Positions 41,751 through 57,547 are shown, numbered from the stretch's first letter. The stretch is DNA of 64,000 nt from Candidatus Fukatsuia symbiotica (GCF_003122425.1 NZ_CP021659.1:248001-312000); one strand, 5' to 3'. Notes: generated by a model from the letters alone, not told the origin. Made by a program: numbers and translations.

Positions 41751-42566
41751 TCACCAGCCCTTTACTGCACCGCCGTTAAAGATTTTATTAGCCGCAGTGA
41801 ATACCTCGTCAGATTGATAGGCCTGGACAAATTTTTTCACATTTTCTGCCTCTTTGTTATCTGCACGAGCGACAATCAAATTAACATAGGGTGAATCTTT
41901 ATCTTCGACAAACAAACCATCTTTAGCCGGTGTTAGATTAATCTGGCTAGCGTAAGTGCTATTAATGACCGCTAAGGCAATTTGCTGATCATCGAGAGAA
42001 CGTGGTAACTGAGGAGCTTCCAATTCGACGAGTTTTAGATTTTTAGGATTATCAATCACATCTAAAACAGTAGGAAGCAGGCCAACGTCGTTTGTGAGTT
42101 TTAGTAAACCTTGTTTTTGCAACAGTAATAAGGCACGACCGAGATTCGTGGGATCATTAGGCAGCGCTATTTGTGAACCAGATTGTAGCTCATCCAGTGA
42201 TTTGATTTTTTTTGAGTAACCAGCAATGGGGTAAACAAAAGTATGACCAACCGCAACCAGTTTATAACCTCGATCTTTAATTTGTTGATCCAGATAAGGT
42301 TTATGTTGGAAAGCATTAGCGTCGATATCGTCCTGGCTGAGTGCTTCATTGGGTAAAACATAATCATTAAAAACCACAAGTTCTACATTCAGACCGTATT
42401 TATCCTTAGCCACCTTTTTAGCGACTTCCGCTACCTGCTGCTCAGAACCACTGATAACGCCGACCTTAATGCTGTTGGGATCTTTTTCTTTTTGTCCACA
42501 GGCCACAAGAACCAAAGAACCGATTAATATGCTGATTGCTGTGACAGATTTTAATTTTATAGACAT
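41751..42566 (-). CDS. metQ: Methionine-binding lipoprotein MetQ
   Basis: MetQ delivers D- and L-methionine to the MetNI importer. The ATG at 42566 (MSIKLKSVTAISILIGSLVLVAC) has GGAG at a good distance and leads to the lipobox LVAC. The NlpA-family body includes VFNDYVLPNEALSQDDIDANAFQHKPYLD and PNDPTNLGRALLLLQ. At 271 residues it equals E. coli. A family A repeat separates it from metI, so its expression may be partly uncoupled from the operon. Confidence 0.96.
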   Translation of the reverse strand: MSIKLKSVTAISILIGSLVLVACGQKEKDPNSIKVGVISGSEQQVAEVAKKVAKDKYGLNVELVVFNDYVLPNEALSQDDIDANAFQHKPYLDQQIKDRGYKLVAVGHTFVYPIAGYSKKIKSLDELQSGSQIALPNDPTNLGRALLLLQKQGLLKLTNDVGLLPTVLDVIDNPKNLKLVELEAPQLPRSLDDQQIALAVINSTYASQINLTPAKDGLFVEDKDSPYVNLIVARADNKEAENVKKFVQAYQSDEVFTAANKIFNGGAVKGW

Positions 42567-42618
42567 GGATTTTTCTCCATTTGACATAAGTTGATGTAGG
42601 TTAGGGATCAATACGATC

Positions 42619-42777
42619 TTAGAACCTGTTCGAAATCTGTGGTGCTCTCCGATATTTCGTCAAAAATGTGCCCAACATGCTCATTGATGCTTTCCACTAC
42701 ATACAAGGTAACAGCACTTTTTCGTTAATTTCTTCCTCGTTTGAGCGTCGCTTACGACGATTTTGAACAGGTGTTTA
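42619..42777. repeat. Repeat family A copy 7 (MITE-like), between metI and metQ
   Basis: Bounded by TTAGAACCTGTTCGAAATCT and CGATTTTGAACAGGTGTTTA, about 159 bp. The interior retains CGTCAAAAATG and the CTCGTTTGAGCGTCGCTTA stretch of other copies. It lies inside the metNIQ operon. Confidence 0.85.
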
Positions 42778-42789
42778 AAGTTAACGATG

Positions 42790-43443
42790 CTATTTATGGT
42801 TTAAGGCGTTAACGATGTAATTGCCAACAAATTGCATCAGATAGACCAAAGTGACTAACAAGATTAATACAGTATTCATTACAGTGGCGTTATAACCGAT
42901 GTATCCATATTGATAACCGATCTGACCCAGCCCTCCAGCACCGACAGCTCCTCCCATAGCGGAATAACCAACCAGAGTAATTAAAGTAATGGTTGCTGTA
43001 TTGACTAAACTAGGTAGCGCTTCAGGTAGTAACACCTTGTTGATAATCTGTAATGGTGTGGCTCCCATCGCTCGAGCTGCTTCAATTAAACCGGATGGGA
43101 TTTCCAACATGGCATTCTCGACCATACGTGCAATGAAGGGAGCAGCACTTACGGTTAAAGGCACAATAGCGGCCTGTAGACCAATAGAAGTACCAATCAG
43201 CAAACGAGTAAAAGGGATCATCCATACCAATAAAATGATAAAAGGTATAGAACGGAAAATATTGACCAGTGCGGATAGTAATTTATACAACGTAGTATTC
43301 GAGATAATTTGCCCCGGGCGAGTCACATACAGCAATACGCCAATGGGTAATCCGATAACAAAACCAAAAAAACCGGAAACGAAGGTCATCATCAGCGTCT
43401 CCCAAATGCCTCGGCCCAATAACCAAATCATTGCTTCAGACAT
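42790..43443 (-). CDS. metI: D/L-methionine ABC transporter permease MetI
   Basis: MetI forms the membrane channel of the methionine importer, with five predicted spans. The EAA coupling motif is seen as [31 protein letters not shown] in the middle. The 217 residues match E. coli. It overlaps the end of metN by 8 bp, implying coupled translation. Confidence 0.96.
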   Translation of the reverse strand: MSEAMIWLLGRGIWETLMMTFVSGFFGFVIGLPIGVLLYVTRPGQIISNTTLYKLLSALVNIFRSIPFIILLVWMIPFTRLLIGTSIGLQAAIVPLTVSAAPFIARMVENAMLEIPSGLIEAARAMGATPLQIINKVLLPEALPSLVNTATITLITLVGYSAMGGAVGAGGLGQIGYQYGYIGYNATVMNTVLILLVTLVYLMQFVGNYIVNALNHK

Positions 43444-44467
43444 AACCTAAAACCTCGACTTTTACATGATGATGTTGCAAAAATGTGATGGCGGCCAATC
43501 TACTTTGCTCTTCACCGTGCATTTCAACTAGCATAACACCAAATTTAACCCCGCCAGCATAATCCATTTGCGAACTGAGAATACTAATATCGATATTAAA
43601 GCGACGTACCACCTGTGAAATTAATGGTGCATCAACGGATTGACCAGTAAACTCCAGTTTCAATAAGGGAACACGGCTTGGTGCTGGCTGTACGCTCATG
43701 CGTTGTTTGTAATCATCGGGGATATCTAGATGTAACGTTGACTGGATAAATTGTTGTGCCAAAGGTGTTTTGGGGTGAGAGAATATCTTGCTGACGCTAC
43801 CTTGTTCAATTAATTTACCTGCACTGATCACGGCAACTTGATCACAAATACGCTTTACTACATCCATTTCATGAGTAATTAACAGAATGGTTAATCCTAA
43901 ACGGCGGTTAATATCTTTTAATAATTCTAGAATAGAACGGGTTGTTGCAGGATCTAAGGCGCTAGTGGCCTCATCGCATAATAGAACCTTAGGATTACTT
44001 GCTAAAGCACGAGCAATGGCTACACGCTGTTTTTGCCCACCAGAAAGGTTAGTCGGATAAGCATTTTGTTTATCTATCAATCCAACCAAATCTAGTAATT
44101 TGCTCACTCTTCTTTTTATCTCAGTGCAAGGCAAACTGTCCAATTCTAATGGTAAGGCGATATTATTGAAAACGGTACGGCAAGAAAGCAAATTAAAATG
44201 TTGAAAAATCATCCCGATTTGACGTCGAACCTTTGTCAGTTGCCCCGCGGATAACTGGGTAAGATCTTGCCCATCAATCAATACCCGACCGCTAGTAGGG
44301 CGCTCCAACATGTTTGCACAGCGAATCAAGGTGCTCTTTCCTGCTCCAGAAGCACCAATAACGCCATAGACCTGTCCAGTAGGAACATGCAAGCTGACGT
44401 CAGAGAGTGCATTAATCGTGTTCGCTTCCTGTTTGAATACTTTGCTGATGTGAGAAAGTCTAATCAT
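43436..44467 (-). CDS. metN: D/L-methionine ABC transporter ATPase MetN
   Basis: MetN is the ATPase of the methionine importer. Walker [13 protein letters not shown] (about 38-49), signature [15 protein letters not shown] (about 140), Walker [13 protein letters not shown] and the switch His in LITHEMDVV are intact. A C-terminal NIL regulatory domain that senses methionine covers about 265-343. It has 343 residues as in E. coli. It is the first gene of metNIQ, with MetJ-box-like octamers upstream. Confidence 0.97.
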   Translation of the reverse strand: MIRLSHISKVFKQEANTINALSDVSLHVPTGQVYGVIGASGAGKSTLIRCANMLERPTSGRVLIDGQDLTQLSAGQLTKVRRQIGMIFQHFNLLSCRTVFNNIALPLELDSLPCTEIKRRVSKLLDLVGLIDKQNAYPTNLSGGQKQRVAIARALASNPKVLLCDEATSALDPATTRSILELLKDINRRLGLTILLITHEMDVVKRICDQVAVISAGKLIEQGSVSKIFSHPKTPLAQQFIQSTLHLDIPDDYKQRMSVQPAPSRVPLLKLEFTGQSVDAPLISQVVRRFNIDISILSSQMDYAGGVKFGVMLVEMHGEEQSRLAAITFLQHHHVKVEVLGYV

Positions 44468-44540
44468 ATTATTCTTATTTTAACTATGAAGTTTGCTGGA
44501 GAGATAAAAAATAAAATTGAATGTAATCGACATCCAAATT

Positions 44541-44564
44541 GGATGTTAAGGCGTCTAGATGGCT
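44541..44564 (-). promoter_or_regulatory. Candidate MetJ operator upstream of metN
   Basis: On the minus strand three adjacent octamers AGCCATCT, AGACGCCT and TAACATCC approximate the met box AGACGTCT (6, 7 and about 5 of 8 matches). The array lies about 75 bp before the metN start. metNIQ is a MetJ regulon member in E. coli, so methionine-dependent repression is likely. Confidence 0.6.
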
Positions 44565-44657
44565 AAGTCAACGGGTAACACTATTTCTTTTGAATGCCCA
44601 ATAATCAATAAATAATGCGATACTGGCCAAATTAACTTTATATCAGGGGACCACTAA

Positions 44658-45224
44658 ATGATCCAATCTGTTCCAGCGATATTTTTAGATCGGGACGGTA
44701 CTATAAATATCGATCACGGGTACGTATATAAAATTGATAATTTTCAGTTTATAGAAGGTGTAATTGATGCCTGCTGTGAATTAAAGGCAATGGGATTTGC
44801 TTTGGTGCTGGTGACTAATCAATCTGGCATTGCTAGGAAAAAATTTACGGAAGCACAGTTTATAACCTTGACCGAGTGGATGGACTGGTCATTAGCTGAT
44901 CGTGGTGTAGATCTTGATGGCATCTATTTCTGCCCTCATCATCCCGAAGGCCGTGAAGATAAATACCGTCAGCTTTGCGATTGTCGTAAACCATTACCCG
45001 GTATGTTACTGCAGGCGAAAAACGAGCTACACATCGATATGGCGGCTTCTTACATGGTTGGAGATACAATCGAAGACATGCAGGCGGCTCAGGCTGCGCA
45101 TGTTGCTACTAAAGTATTGTTAAGAAGCGGTAAAGAAACGACCACAGCCGCTGTAGCAGCCGCTGATTGGGTGCTGGACAGTCTAGCCGATTTACCTGCA
45201 GTGATTAAAAAAAGAGATAAATAA
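44658..45224 (+). CDS. gmhB: D-glycero-beta-D-manno-heptose 1,7-bisphosphate 7-phosphatase
   Basis: GmhB removes the 7-phosphate in ADP-heptose synthesis for the LPS inner core. HAD motif I is [17 protein letters not shown] (about 10-26), motif [15 protein letters not shown], the zinc ligands appear in CPHHPEG and [10 protein letters not shown], and motif IV is [12 protein letters not shown]. Its 188 residues compare with 191 in E. coli. AGGGG lies upstream of the ATG. It sits just before the rRNA operon as gmhB precedes rrsH in E. coli. Confidence 0.95.
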   Translation: MIQSVPAIFLDRDGTINIDHGYVYKIDNFQFIEGVIDACCELKAMGFALVLVTNQSGIARKKFTEAQFITLTEWMDWSLADRGVDLDGIYFCPHHPEGREDKYRQLCDCRKPLPGMLLQAKNELHIDMAASYMVGDTIEDMQAAQAAHVATKVLLRSGKETTTAAVAAADWVLDSLADLPAVIKKRDK

Positions 45225-45276
45225 TTTGGCGTTACCTGTAAGTAAGTACAAAAAAAATAAAATTTGTTATAAACCC

Positions 45277-45304
45277 TTGCCATTCTTAAATAGCTCCCTA
45301 TAAT
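45277..45304 (+). promoter_or_regulatory. rRNA operon promoter P1
   Basis: TTGCCA (45277-45282) and TATAAT (45299-45304) are spaced by 16 bases. Upstream is an A/T-rich UP element (AAAAAAATAAAATTTG) and downstream a GC-rich discriminator (GCGCAC), typical of stringently controlled enterobacterial rrn P1 promoters. Confidence 0.8.
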
Positions 45305-45384
45305 GCGCACCTCATTGGAATGGTGATCGGCAGTGATTTGCTGAATAGTTTATCCGATAGAACGAAATTCAAGACAAGAAAATC

Positions 45385-45412
45385 TTGACTCTCGACAAGG
45401 GAAGCGTAGAAT
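45385..45412 (+). promoter_or_regulatory. rRNA operon promoter P2
   Basis: TTGACT (45385-45390) and TAGAAT (45407-45412) are separated by 16 bases, about 108 bp downstream of P1, matching the tandem P1-P2 arrangement. Confidence 0.65.
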
Positions 45413-45473
45413 TCGCCCCCTCGCGTTGTACAGATAGCCGGTTGATATAGATACCGATAAGTGGTCAACGCCT

Positions 45474-45485
45474 TGCTCTTTAACA
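45474..45485 (+). promoter_or_regulatory. boxA antitermination site of the rRNA leader
   Basis: TGCTCTTTAACA is an exact match to the enterobacterial boxA where NusB-NusE load onto RNA polymerase. It lies about 170 bp before the 16S start. A second boxA-like TTGCTCTTTAATAA occurs in the 16S-23S spacer near 47639. Confidence 0.85.
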
Positions 45486-45656
45486 ATTAATCAGACAATC
45501 TGTGTGGGCACTGGCAATATGCTATCGCTTGGTTTTGAAAAAGACTGGGCAAAAGCAAGAATAAAGTGCTGAAGAATGTATGAATCCGTGATCGTTTTGT
45601 TTTTTACTGCAAAGTGGTTGAGGCTGATTTCATATTGAAGCGCAGAGCAGTAAATA

Positions 45657-47202
<1,546 letters not shown>

Positions 47203-47314
47203 CCTGAAGATAGGTATTGCGTGGTGTCCACACAGATTGTCTGATGAAGTAATGAGTGTTTTTTATAGAAAAAGCGAGCCGAGCTAAGGAATTGGTTTGG
47301 TTTTGTACCTTGTT

Positions 47315-47391
<77 letters not shown>

Positions 47392-47505
47392 ACAGGCTCC
47401 GATGTTGCGTTAGTATGGTATTTATTGTGCCATCAAGGGTTACGTCTCTGCGTTTTGCTTGGGGAGCTGTTGCGATGAGGTCGTCGCTTTTTTTATACGT
47501 TGCAT

Positions 47506-47581
47506 GGGGCTATAGCTCAGCTGGGAGAGCGCCTGCCTTGCACGCAGGAGGTCAGCGGTTCGATCCCGCTTAGCTCCACCA
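47506..47581 (+). tRNA. alaT: tRNA-Ala (TGC)
   Basis: A 76-base cloverleaf with acceptor GGGGCTA/TAGCTCC, anticodon TGC at 47539-47541, T-arm GGTTCGATCCC and CCA end encoded. It follows tRNA-Ile in the rRNA spacer, the standard pairing. Confidence 0.97.
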
Positions 47582-47753
47582 TGTAAAACCGTTTCAGAAT
47601 ATATTGATGCTGCAAGGTGGAAATGTATTGTGGAACAGTTGCTCTTTAATAATCTGGAACAAGCTGAAGCTGAGGCGATGAAGTCATGCGTGATGAAAAT
47701 TAGGCGTGTGTCGTTGTGAGAACTCAGTACCCGAAGACAATTTCGGGTTGTAA

Positions 47754-50666
<2,913 letters not shown>

Positions 50667-50734
50667 ACAACACCGAAGTTGTTTTATGTTGATTCAGCTT
50701 GCTTCTAGAAGCAGACATGTTGAGAGAAAGAATT

Positions 50735-50854
50735 TGCCTGGCGGCCCTAGCGCGATGGTCCCACCTGATCCCATTCCGAACTCAGAAGTGAAACATTGTA
50801 GCGCCGATGGTAGTGTGGGGTTTCCCCATGCGAGAGTAGGACACTGCCAGGCAT
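50735..50854 (+). rRNA. rrf: 5S ribosomal RNA
   Basis: A 120-base 5S rRNA beginning TGCCTGGCGGCCCTAGCGCG and ending CTGCCAGGCAT, with the terminal stem TGCCTGGC/GCCAGGCA and the CCGAACTCAGAAGTGAAAC loop. It is the last gene of the operon; no tRNA-Asp follows. Confidence 0.98.
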
Positions 50855-50912
50855 CCATTTTTAAGGTAGTAGTTGGTATCCGAAAGGGTTATATTGGACA
50901 GATACTAAGATA

Positions 50913-50951
50913 ACTGAAGCCCTGTGTGAAAACGCAGGGCTTCAGTTTTTT
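50913..50951 (+). terminator. rRNA operon terminator
   Basis: ACTGAAGCCCTG and CAGGGCTTCAGT form a 12-bp stem with a 10-base loop, followed by a run of T (50946-50951). It lies about 60 bp after the 5S gene. This is a textbook factor-independent terminator. Confidence 0.93.
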
Positions 50952-51142
50952 GTAATACCAATGCGACTCACTAGTGCATTGATATTGGTTTTTTACTTTA
51001 GTCAAACTATTTGACAACGTCTACTCACTCTTTGTTGGTGAGAGCGGGGTACCGGTATGTGGTAGTACGGTGTTCCTCTACAAGCAATGTTTTTGCTTTA
51101 GTGACTGAAATGCGAACAGTTTATGAGAGCGTTTGTTTCAAT

Positions 51143-51288
51143 TAGACTTCTTGTAAAATCGTTGTTCGTTATGTGAAGTTAAGGCGCATGGTGTGCAGTA
51201 ACCTTCGTTAGCATACGAGTATGTGCGGATTGTGAGCACCGTGTCACACCGAATTCACACCACACAGCAGATTATGCAAGAGGTCTAT
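51143..51288. repeat. Repeat family B full copy, upstream of the ybjG-like gene
   Basis: Bounded by TTAGACTTCTTGTAAAATC and TATGCAAGAGGTCTAT, about 146 bp, with GTGAAGTTAAGGCGCATGG following the left end as in the copy at 38274. It ends about 40 bp before the ybjG-like start. The ends are more degenerate than in the other full copies. Confidence 0.8.
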
Positions 51289-51326
51289 TGATGAACATTG
51301 TTATGACGACAACCATGGAGTTAATA

Positions 51327-51932
51327 ATGGAACAACTCAATCATTTTCTCTTTACTTTGATCAATGCTACTCCTGCGTCTACTTTTGAGACGATTACATT
51401 TGCCATTGTACTTGCTAGATATGCTATTTTCATTATCCCTTTGTTATTGATTGGCCTGTGGTTATGGGGGACAGCAAATAGCATGGTATTACAGCGTCAA
51501 CTGGTTATTAAAACGGCTATTGCTTTAGTTTTTTCGATGTTACTCTCTGCTGTCATTGGCCGGTTGCTACCCCATGAACGACCTTTTGTTGAAGGTTTTG
51601 GTTATATTTTTTTGGCTCATGTTCCTGATAGCTCTTTTCCAAGTAACCACGGTAGCGCAATATTTACTTTTGCACTGGCTTTTTTATTTTGGCATAGGCT
51701 GTGGTCTGGCATGGGTTTGATCATCATTGCATTGGCTATTGCTTGGTCACGGATCTACCTCGGTGTTCACTGGCCGTTGGATATGCTGGGTGCATTTTTC
51801 GTTGGGCTTATGGGCTGTTTATTGTCACAAGGGGTATGGCATTTATTGGGTGATTGTATTACTCAATATTTGTTTAAGTTCTACCGTTTCTGCTTTGCGT
51901 TTCCTATTAGTAAAGGCTGGATAAAAGCGTAA
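51327..51932 (+). CDS. ybjG: Undecaprenyl-diphosphatase of the PAP2 family (YbjG-like)
   Basis: This membrane phosphatase would recycle undecaprenyl pyrophosphate to the monophosphate carrier for peptidoglycan and LPS synthesis. The three PAP2 phosphatase motifs are visible: HERPFVEG (C1), FPSNHGSAIF (C2) and SRIYLGVHWPLDMLG (C3). I chose the ATG at 51327 (MEQLNHFLFTLINATP), with GGAG before it; the frame extends 13 codons upstream. It is 201 residues (E. coli YbjG 198) with about six membrane spans. Context is not that of E. coli ybjG, so the assignment rests on similarity. Confidence 0.85.
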   Translation: MEQLNHFLFTLINATPASTFETITFAIVLARYAIFIIPLLLIGLWLWGTANSMVLQRQLVIKTAIALVFSMLLSAVIGRLLPHERPFVEGFGYIFLAHVPDSSFPSNHGSAIFTFALAFLFWHRLWSGMGLIIIALAIAWSRIYLGVHWPLDMLGAFFVGLMGCLLSQGVWHLLGDCITQYLFKFYRFCFAFPISKGWIKA

Positions 51933-51959
51933 ATTCTATCGTTGAGGCTATCCTATCAC

Positions 51960-52018
51960 CAGCAACGTCACATTTAACTCAAAATTCACAGTACTCGCTA
52001 CGGTTTTGCAAAAGCCTA
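51960..52018. repeat. Repeat family B right-half fragment
   Basis: AAAATTCACAGTACTCGCTA then CGGTTTTGCAAAAGCCTA resembles the right end of family B. It ends 2 bp before the stop codon of mscM (TAA at 52020-52022 on the minus strand). The left half is missing. Confidence 0.65.
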
Positions 52019-52019
52019 A

Positions 52020-55000
52020 TTATAAATTACCCTGGGTATGGCCATTATTGTTCCGATTAGAAATAGAACCACTAACCCGACTGAGTCTGTCTGTACGTAT
52101 TTGGAAAGGTGGGAACGGTAGGGTAATGCCATGTTCTCGATACCCAGCGAGTATCAGCTGATGGATATCATGCCTTAGCGGCATCCTATGTCCCATTTCG
52201 GCAGCGTAAATACGTAATTCGAAGATCTGAATCCCCTGCTGTATATCGGTTAGATACACCTCTGGAGCCGGTGTATCCAATACAAGTGAACAACAGCGTG
52301 ATGCGATTAATAATATCTCAGTGACTTCTTCACTATTGGCTTCGATAGGTGCTGGAACGGTCAAAACGACTCGAGTGATCGGATCTGATAGCGACCAATT
52401 GGTAAATTGTTCCGTGGTAAATGCTTTATTTGGTACGATAATTTCTTTACGATCCCAGTCAGAAATCGTGGTCGCTCTGGTGTTGATTTTTGTCACGCTA
52501 CCCGTGAGATCACGGACAGTAACGGTATCGCCGATACGGATCGGTTTTTCAAACAAGATGATCAGGCCGGATATAAAATTGTTAAAAATATCTTGTAAAC
52601 CAAAACCCAAACCAACACCTAAAGCAGCGACCAACCATTGAAATTTTGCCCACTCAATACCCAATAATGAGAAACCTACCATACCACCGAGTAGCATCAG
52701 CAGATATTTGGTAATGGTGGAAATGGCATAACCTGTACCAGGAGCAAGATTCAAATGTTGTAATAAAGCCAATTCCAGTAGCGCGGGTAAATTACGCACT
52801 AATTGAGTAGTGACGATGACGACCAAAATAACAATTAATATCGATCCCATACTGATAGGTTGTATGCTTTCCACTCCGTTGAGCGTAGTGGTGACATCCC
52901 ACAGACGGATGTTTTCCAAAAAGCCAAAAGCAGAATGAATCTCCGACCATAGGGCGATAACGGAAACTAAAGCGATCATAGTGAGAATCGATCTGACTAG
53001 CCGTAGTGACTGGGCGCTGATTACATCGAGATTAATCATAGGCTCTTCGGTTTCGTTGGCGCTTTCAGGATTGATACCGAAGGAAACATCATCGTCTCCA
53101 CGTGCCCGTTGTGCCAAAATATCGGCACGCCGTTGCTTGGCGCGGTCAAATGCAATACGTCGCCGCTGAATCAACATCCAACGCCGAATAATATGGTAAA
53201 TGACTAGCAAAAAAAACCAGATAGCAACCGAAGTTTCTAAACGTACTAGCAACTCTTGAGCAGTGGTGAGATAACCCAGTGCTGAAGCCAGCGCTGCAAC
53301 TAAAGGAGCAGAAAGTAATAGTTCCCATAATGCACGATTGAGCCTATTCTCACCATGACCTTCCTTATCCAGATACAGCGGGATGCCAGCACGTTTCAAA
53401 CTGTTGGTCACTAGACTGAGTGCGACGCATAATAGAATAAAACATAGCCGTCCTAAGGTACCTGCAAATTCACGATCGCTATAATTTTCAAAAGTAATCA
53501 GAGCTATCATCAGTGGAACAATCAGCCATACCGACATGCGGTAGAAACGCATTGCTCTGGCAACCTGTGCAGGATGCCAGCGAAAGTGAGCGATAAATAA
53601 GCCGTGAGGATGTGTAAAAGCACCACTTATCATAAATATCCATAGCACGGGTACTGTCGCGGTAACAGCGATACCAATATCTCCCGCCATCGGGTAAGAC
53701 CAGGCGTTCTGTAAACCATAACCCAGCGCTGCCCACAATACCGGCAACGGTAACGCTATCAGGATTGACCAGAACACTGTGCGTAATGTTAATGAAAATT
53801 TATCTTGATTAACCTTACCAATGTAGCTGTTTGTCCGTTCGAGAAACGCATAATAATGGCGACGAGAGCTAATACTGAATCCGACAAAGAATAATGCGCC
53901 AACAATCGGGATTAGTGTCTGCTTATTGGTTATCATCATCACCAAGGCACCCCGAGTTGTGATAGGGTATCAAGAGAGAGTAAGCGAGTAAGATCGCGAG
54001 CAACATTAATCGGATAGGAGAGAGAAAGCGGATTGACATCGGCGACCCAAAACAAATAACGGTGTGCAGCTTCACGCACTTCATTGAGTGCATCCACCAG
54101 CTGACTATCCGCGACTTTAAGTTTGGTCAGTTCCAAAATTTGGGTATCGTAACCCGATAGCAGCACATTAAGCAGCTGGCGCTGTGTACGCAATTGTGCA
54201 TCAAGAATACGTTGTTGTTCGATAGTGAGCAGGTCACCATTATCTTGGGTGAACTTCACTCCATGTTGTTGTTTTTCTAAAGTATCTTCTAGATTGAGTC
54301 GTTGGACGCGTAATTGAGCCATATCACGATCTAATTGCTGAGATTTTGGCATCTCGGGTAATCTGGCTACCTGCATTCTCAGAGTTTCCCCCAAGGCGGC
54401 GGACACGCTAATCCACTGCGCTTGTTCACGAATAGTACTCAACGCTTGACGTACTTGTAGTGCTTGTGCTGCGGCTGTACGTTGCGAAGCCGCAATTGCA
54501 TTCATCCGTTGAGTTTGCTGCTTCAGCGCATAAGAAAGTGTACGGTTAGTTTGTAACTGGTTACTGATAGATGCCGGTAAACCGATCCCTTGTCCTGCCA
54601 GTGACTCGGTACGTTGCAACGCTTGTTCTGCTTCTTGCTGCCGCTGATTATTGATAGTGTTACGCAAAATCTGCAATAACGCATCCATACGTTCATAGCG
54701 CTTTTTGTATAACTCAGCACGTATCCGCGAAAGCTCCTGTCTGTTATTAGCAGAAAGTTGGGATAACTCCAATTCATTAACTGTTGCTTTACGAGCTACA
54801 ATTTCTGCTTGTAGCAAAGAAAACCTGGCTTGCGCCAGGGGTGTCATTGGATTGCTGTATGACTGGAGTCGTTGCTTAGTTTCAGCAAGAATGTGCCGTG
54901 CGTCTGATTGTTGCAATGGTACCTGCACAATAGAATCGCTAATTTCTCGTGCACGTTCCTGCTCCTGTTGCATCTGGTGCTCTAAATCTGATAGCTGGCT

Positions 55001-55348
55001 ACTGGTTTTAAGGATCTGTTGTTCGAGTTCGTTGGTGGTAAAAGTAGCAGGTACCAGTGGCGATTTGTCATTTTCCTCCGCTACCTTTTGCTGTAATGTT
55101 TTAATTAGCTTAGGGAAATTATTAATAACAGCTTGATACTGACTAGACCGGTCTTTGGACTCTTTTGCTTCTTCCAACCAATTAAGCGCCCCTTGTAACG
55201 CCTGAACAATTTCTGCATGATTGGGCATCTTGGTATTTAACGACACCTGTTGCAGATCTTGCTTGAGCTGCGTTTCATCGATCTGAGTTGCCGCCTGAGC
55301 CGGTATAGTGAATAACAGAGGAAATAGGCATATCATTATCAGGCGCAC
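52020..55348 (-). pseudogene. mscM: Miniconductance mechanosensitive channel MscM, single-base frameshift
   Basis: MscM (YjeP) is a large MscS-family channel that opens on hypo-osmotic shock. The upstream frame (469 residues) holds the signal peptide and a long coiled-coil periplasmic domain to LSLDTLSQLG. The downstream frame holds the membrane part and MscS core (LGVGLGFGLQDIFNNFISGLIILFEKPIRIGD). They are separated by one missing base in a run of four G (complement of 53950-53953). Adding a G reads QLGGALVMMITNKQ and yields about 1109 residues (E. coli 1107). It follows psd, as in E. coli. Confidence 0.9.
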
Positions 55349-55400
55349 GTGATGCTTCCTTATTTTCTTTCTGTTGGTTACTTCGTTATTCCACCTCGCG

Positions 55401-56282
55401 TTAAGATGTTGCCGGTGTCACAACCGCTTCTGCCAACGGCTCACCCACACGGGTAATGGAACCATTGCTTAGTTGCACAGCCAAATAAACTTTATTCTCT
55501 GCAAACAGATTGATTACCGTAGAGCCTAATTTAAAATGCCCCATTTCCTGCCCTTTCTCCAACACGATAGCCCCTTCATCACCGGCAGCGGGATAAGTCC
55601 AACGGCGTATTACACCCTCTCTTGGCGGGGTAACGCTACCTGCCCAGACTGTCTCTATACTGCCGACAACAGTCGCACCGACCAAAATTTGTGCCATAGT
55701 GCCAAAAGCGGTATCAAAGATACAGATGACCCGTTCATTACGAGCGAATAGATTAGGAATATTAGCTGTTGTCAACGGATTAACTGAAAATAGATCACCT
55801 GGAACATATATCATTTCACGCAATACACCATAACAAGGCATATGCACTCGATGGTAATCATGAGGAGCCAAATAAGTGGTTATAAATTGACCGTTTTGAA
55901 ATTCTGCCGCCAACTGATAATTGCCCGCTAATAACGCTTCTAAACTGTAATTATGCTCTTTAGCCTGCAAAATTTGCCCATCACGGATAGTTCCTAACTG
56001 GCTGATAGTACCGTCAGCGGGTTGGACCAATACCTGATCGCCAGCAGCGATAGGGCGAGCATCAGCATGGAGTGGGCGTACAAAAAATTCATTAAAAGAG
56101 TGATAGGACGAAAATTCGGGGTTCTGTGCATCTTTCATATCCACTTTATAATAGCGACTGAACGTTTTTATCGCTAACTGGGTTAACCAACCCGCTTGTT
56201 TGTCAGCTCCCCAGCCAGCTAACAGCGTCAGCCACTGCTTAGGAAGTAAATATTGCAATTTTATTTTGATACGTTCTAGCAT
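55401..56282 (-). CDS. psd: Phosphatidylserine decarboxylase proenzyme
   Basis: Psd makes phosphatidylethanolamine at the inner membrane. It self-cleaves at LGST to create a pyruvoyl cofactor; the motif is present in [13 protein letters not shown], about 40 residues from the C-terminus. Catalytic His and Asp regions [13 protein letters not shown] and [11 protein letters not shown] are intact. It has 293 residues, shorter than E. coli (322) because the variable acidic C-terminal tail is missing. It lies between rsgA and mscM as in E. coli. Confidence 0.95.
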   Translation of the reverse strand: MLERIKIKLQYLLPKQWLTLLAGWGADKQAGWLTQLAIKTFSRYYKVDMKDAQNPEFSSYHSFNEFFVRPLHADARPIAAGDQVLVQPADGTISQLGTIRDGQILQAKEHNYSLEALLAGNYQLAAEFQNGQFITTYLAPHDYHRVHMPCYGVLREMIYVPGDLFSVNPLTTANIPNLFARNERVICIFDTAFGTMAQILVGATVVGSIETVWAGSVTPPREGVIRRWTYPAAGDEGAIVLEKGQEMGHFKLGSTVINLFAENKVYLAVQLSNGSITRVGEPLAEAVVTPATS

Positions 56283-56321
56283 AAAAAAACCTCATGAAAA
56301 GTCATAAGTTATCAAGGCTAC

Positions 56322-56376
56322 TGCACGCCAGGCGCCTTGACTTTGCATAACGAACTACGGTTTTGCAAGAAGTCTA
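56322..56376. repeat. Repeat family B right-half fragment
   Basis: CCAGGCGCCTTGACTTTGC followed by GAACTACGGTTTTGCAAGAAGTCTA matches one half of family B (compare CCAGGTGCCTTGACCTCAC in the copy at 41561). It lies between rsgA and psd. The other end is missing. Confidence 0.7.
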
Positions 56377-56402
56377 CTATTGTAAACTGCTAATTATAAA
56401 TA

Positions 56403-57446
56403 TCAGTCATCAAAAAATGATTTTCGGGGCTTCATCTGTTCCAAGCTTTCCAAGATACGATGATAGTTATCAAAACGTTGTTCAGCAATATCACCACGCT
56501 CAACAGCATCACGTAATGCACAGTCGGGATCGTTGAGATGACGGCAATCACGGAATTTACAGTGTCCCAAATAGTCACGAAATTCGATAAACCCTTGAGT
56601 CACTTGTTGTGGTGTTAAGTGCCAAAGACCGAATTCACGCACGCCAGGCGAATCAACCAAATCACCACCCTGTTGAAAATGATACAAACGGGACACCGTA
56701 GTAGTGTGTTGGCCCAGATTCGAGTTATCTGAAATCGTGTTAACAAGAATTTGTTTTTCAGTGGCAGGTAATAAGGCATTTAATAGACTGGATTTACCGA
56801 CTCCTGATTGACCAGCAAAAATACTGATGCGCCCAGTCAATACTTGAGCAAAAGCCTTCATTCCTTCTCCGCTGAGACTGGAAACTTTAAATACAGGGTA
56901 ATTCATATGTTGGTAGATAGCCATCATGCCATCAACCCATTTATGACCAGCGTCATCCAGTAAATCAATCTTATTTAACAGGATTAATGGCTTTATCTTC
57001 AAGGTTTCACAGACTACCAGGTAGCGATCGATAATATTAAGCGATAACTCGGGCAAGATGGCAGAGACAACAATAATTTGGTCAATATTAGCGGCGATAG
57101 GTTTCACACCATCATAAAGGTCAGGGCGCGTTAAAACAGAAGTGCGTGGATGAATGGCGTCGACAATACCTTTTACCTTGATTCCTTCCTGCCGCTCAAT
57201 ACCTGGGCGCCACACTACACGATCACCGGTCACCAGAGAAGAAAGAGTGCGACGAATATTGCAACGGTGCTGCACCCCATCGCTGGCCTCTACATCAGCA
57301 TGCTGACCAAAGCGACTGATGACGATACCTTGTTGCGCCTCACCGAAGGATGAGTCATCGGGTGATAAGTTATCCGTACGTAATCGGCGCTGATGGTTTG
57401 CCTGTACTCGACGTTGTTGGCCTTTGGACAGTTTATTTTTGCTCAC
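56403..57446 (-). CDS. rsgA: Ribosome small-subunit biogenesis GTPase RsgA
   Basis: RsgA is a circularly permuted GTPase that checks late 30S assembly. The OB fold (about 40-105) is followed by G4 LNKIDLLD, then G1 [15 protein letters not shown] and G3 [11 protein letters not shown]. The C-terminal zinc finger has the ligands in [19 protein letters not shown]. It has 347 residues (E. coli 350). It is divergent from orn, as in E. coli. Confidence 0.96.
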   Translation of the reverse strand: MSKNKLSKGQQRRVQANHQRRLRTDNLSPDDSSFGEAQQGIVISRFGQHADVEASDGVQHRCNIRRTLSSLVTGDRVVWRPGIERQEGIKVKGIVDAIHPRTSVLTRPDLYDGVKPIAANIDQIIVVSAILPELSLNIIDRYLVVCETLKIKPLILLNKIDLLDDAGHKWVDGMMAIYQHMNYPVFKVSSLSGEGMKAFAQVLTGRISIFAGQSGVGKSSLLNALLPATEKQILVNTISDNSNLGQHTTTVSRLYHFQQGGDLVDSPGVREFGLWHLTPQQVTQGFIEFRDYLGHCKFRDCRHLNDPDCALRDAVERGDIAEQRFDNYHRILESLEQMKPRKSFFDD

Positions 57447-57547
57447 TGTACCTCACTTAATTCTACATTTGTCGCTTAGGAAGCCTTAAAAGGCTATGAT
57501 ACACATTATTCTATCAATTAACTCTTTGTTTAACCTTCTGGTGGTTG

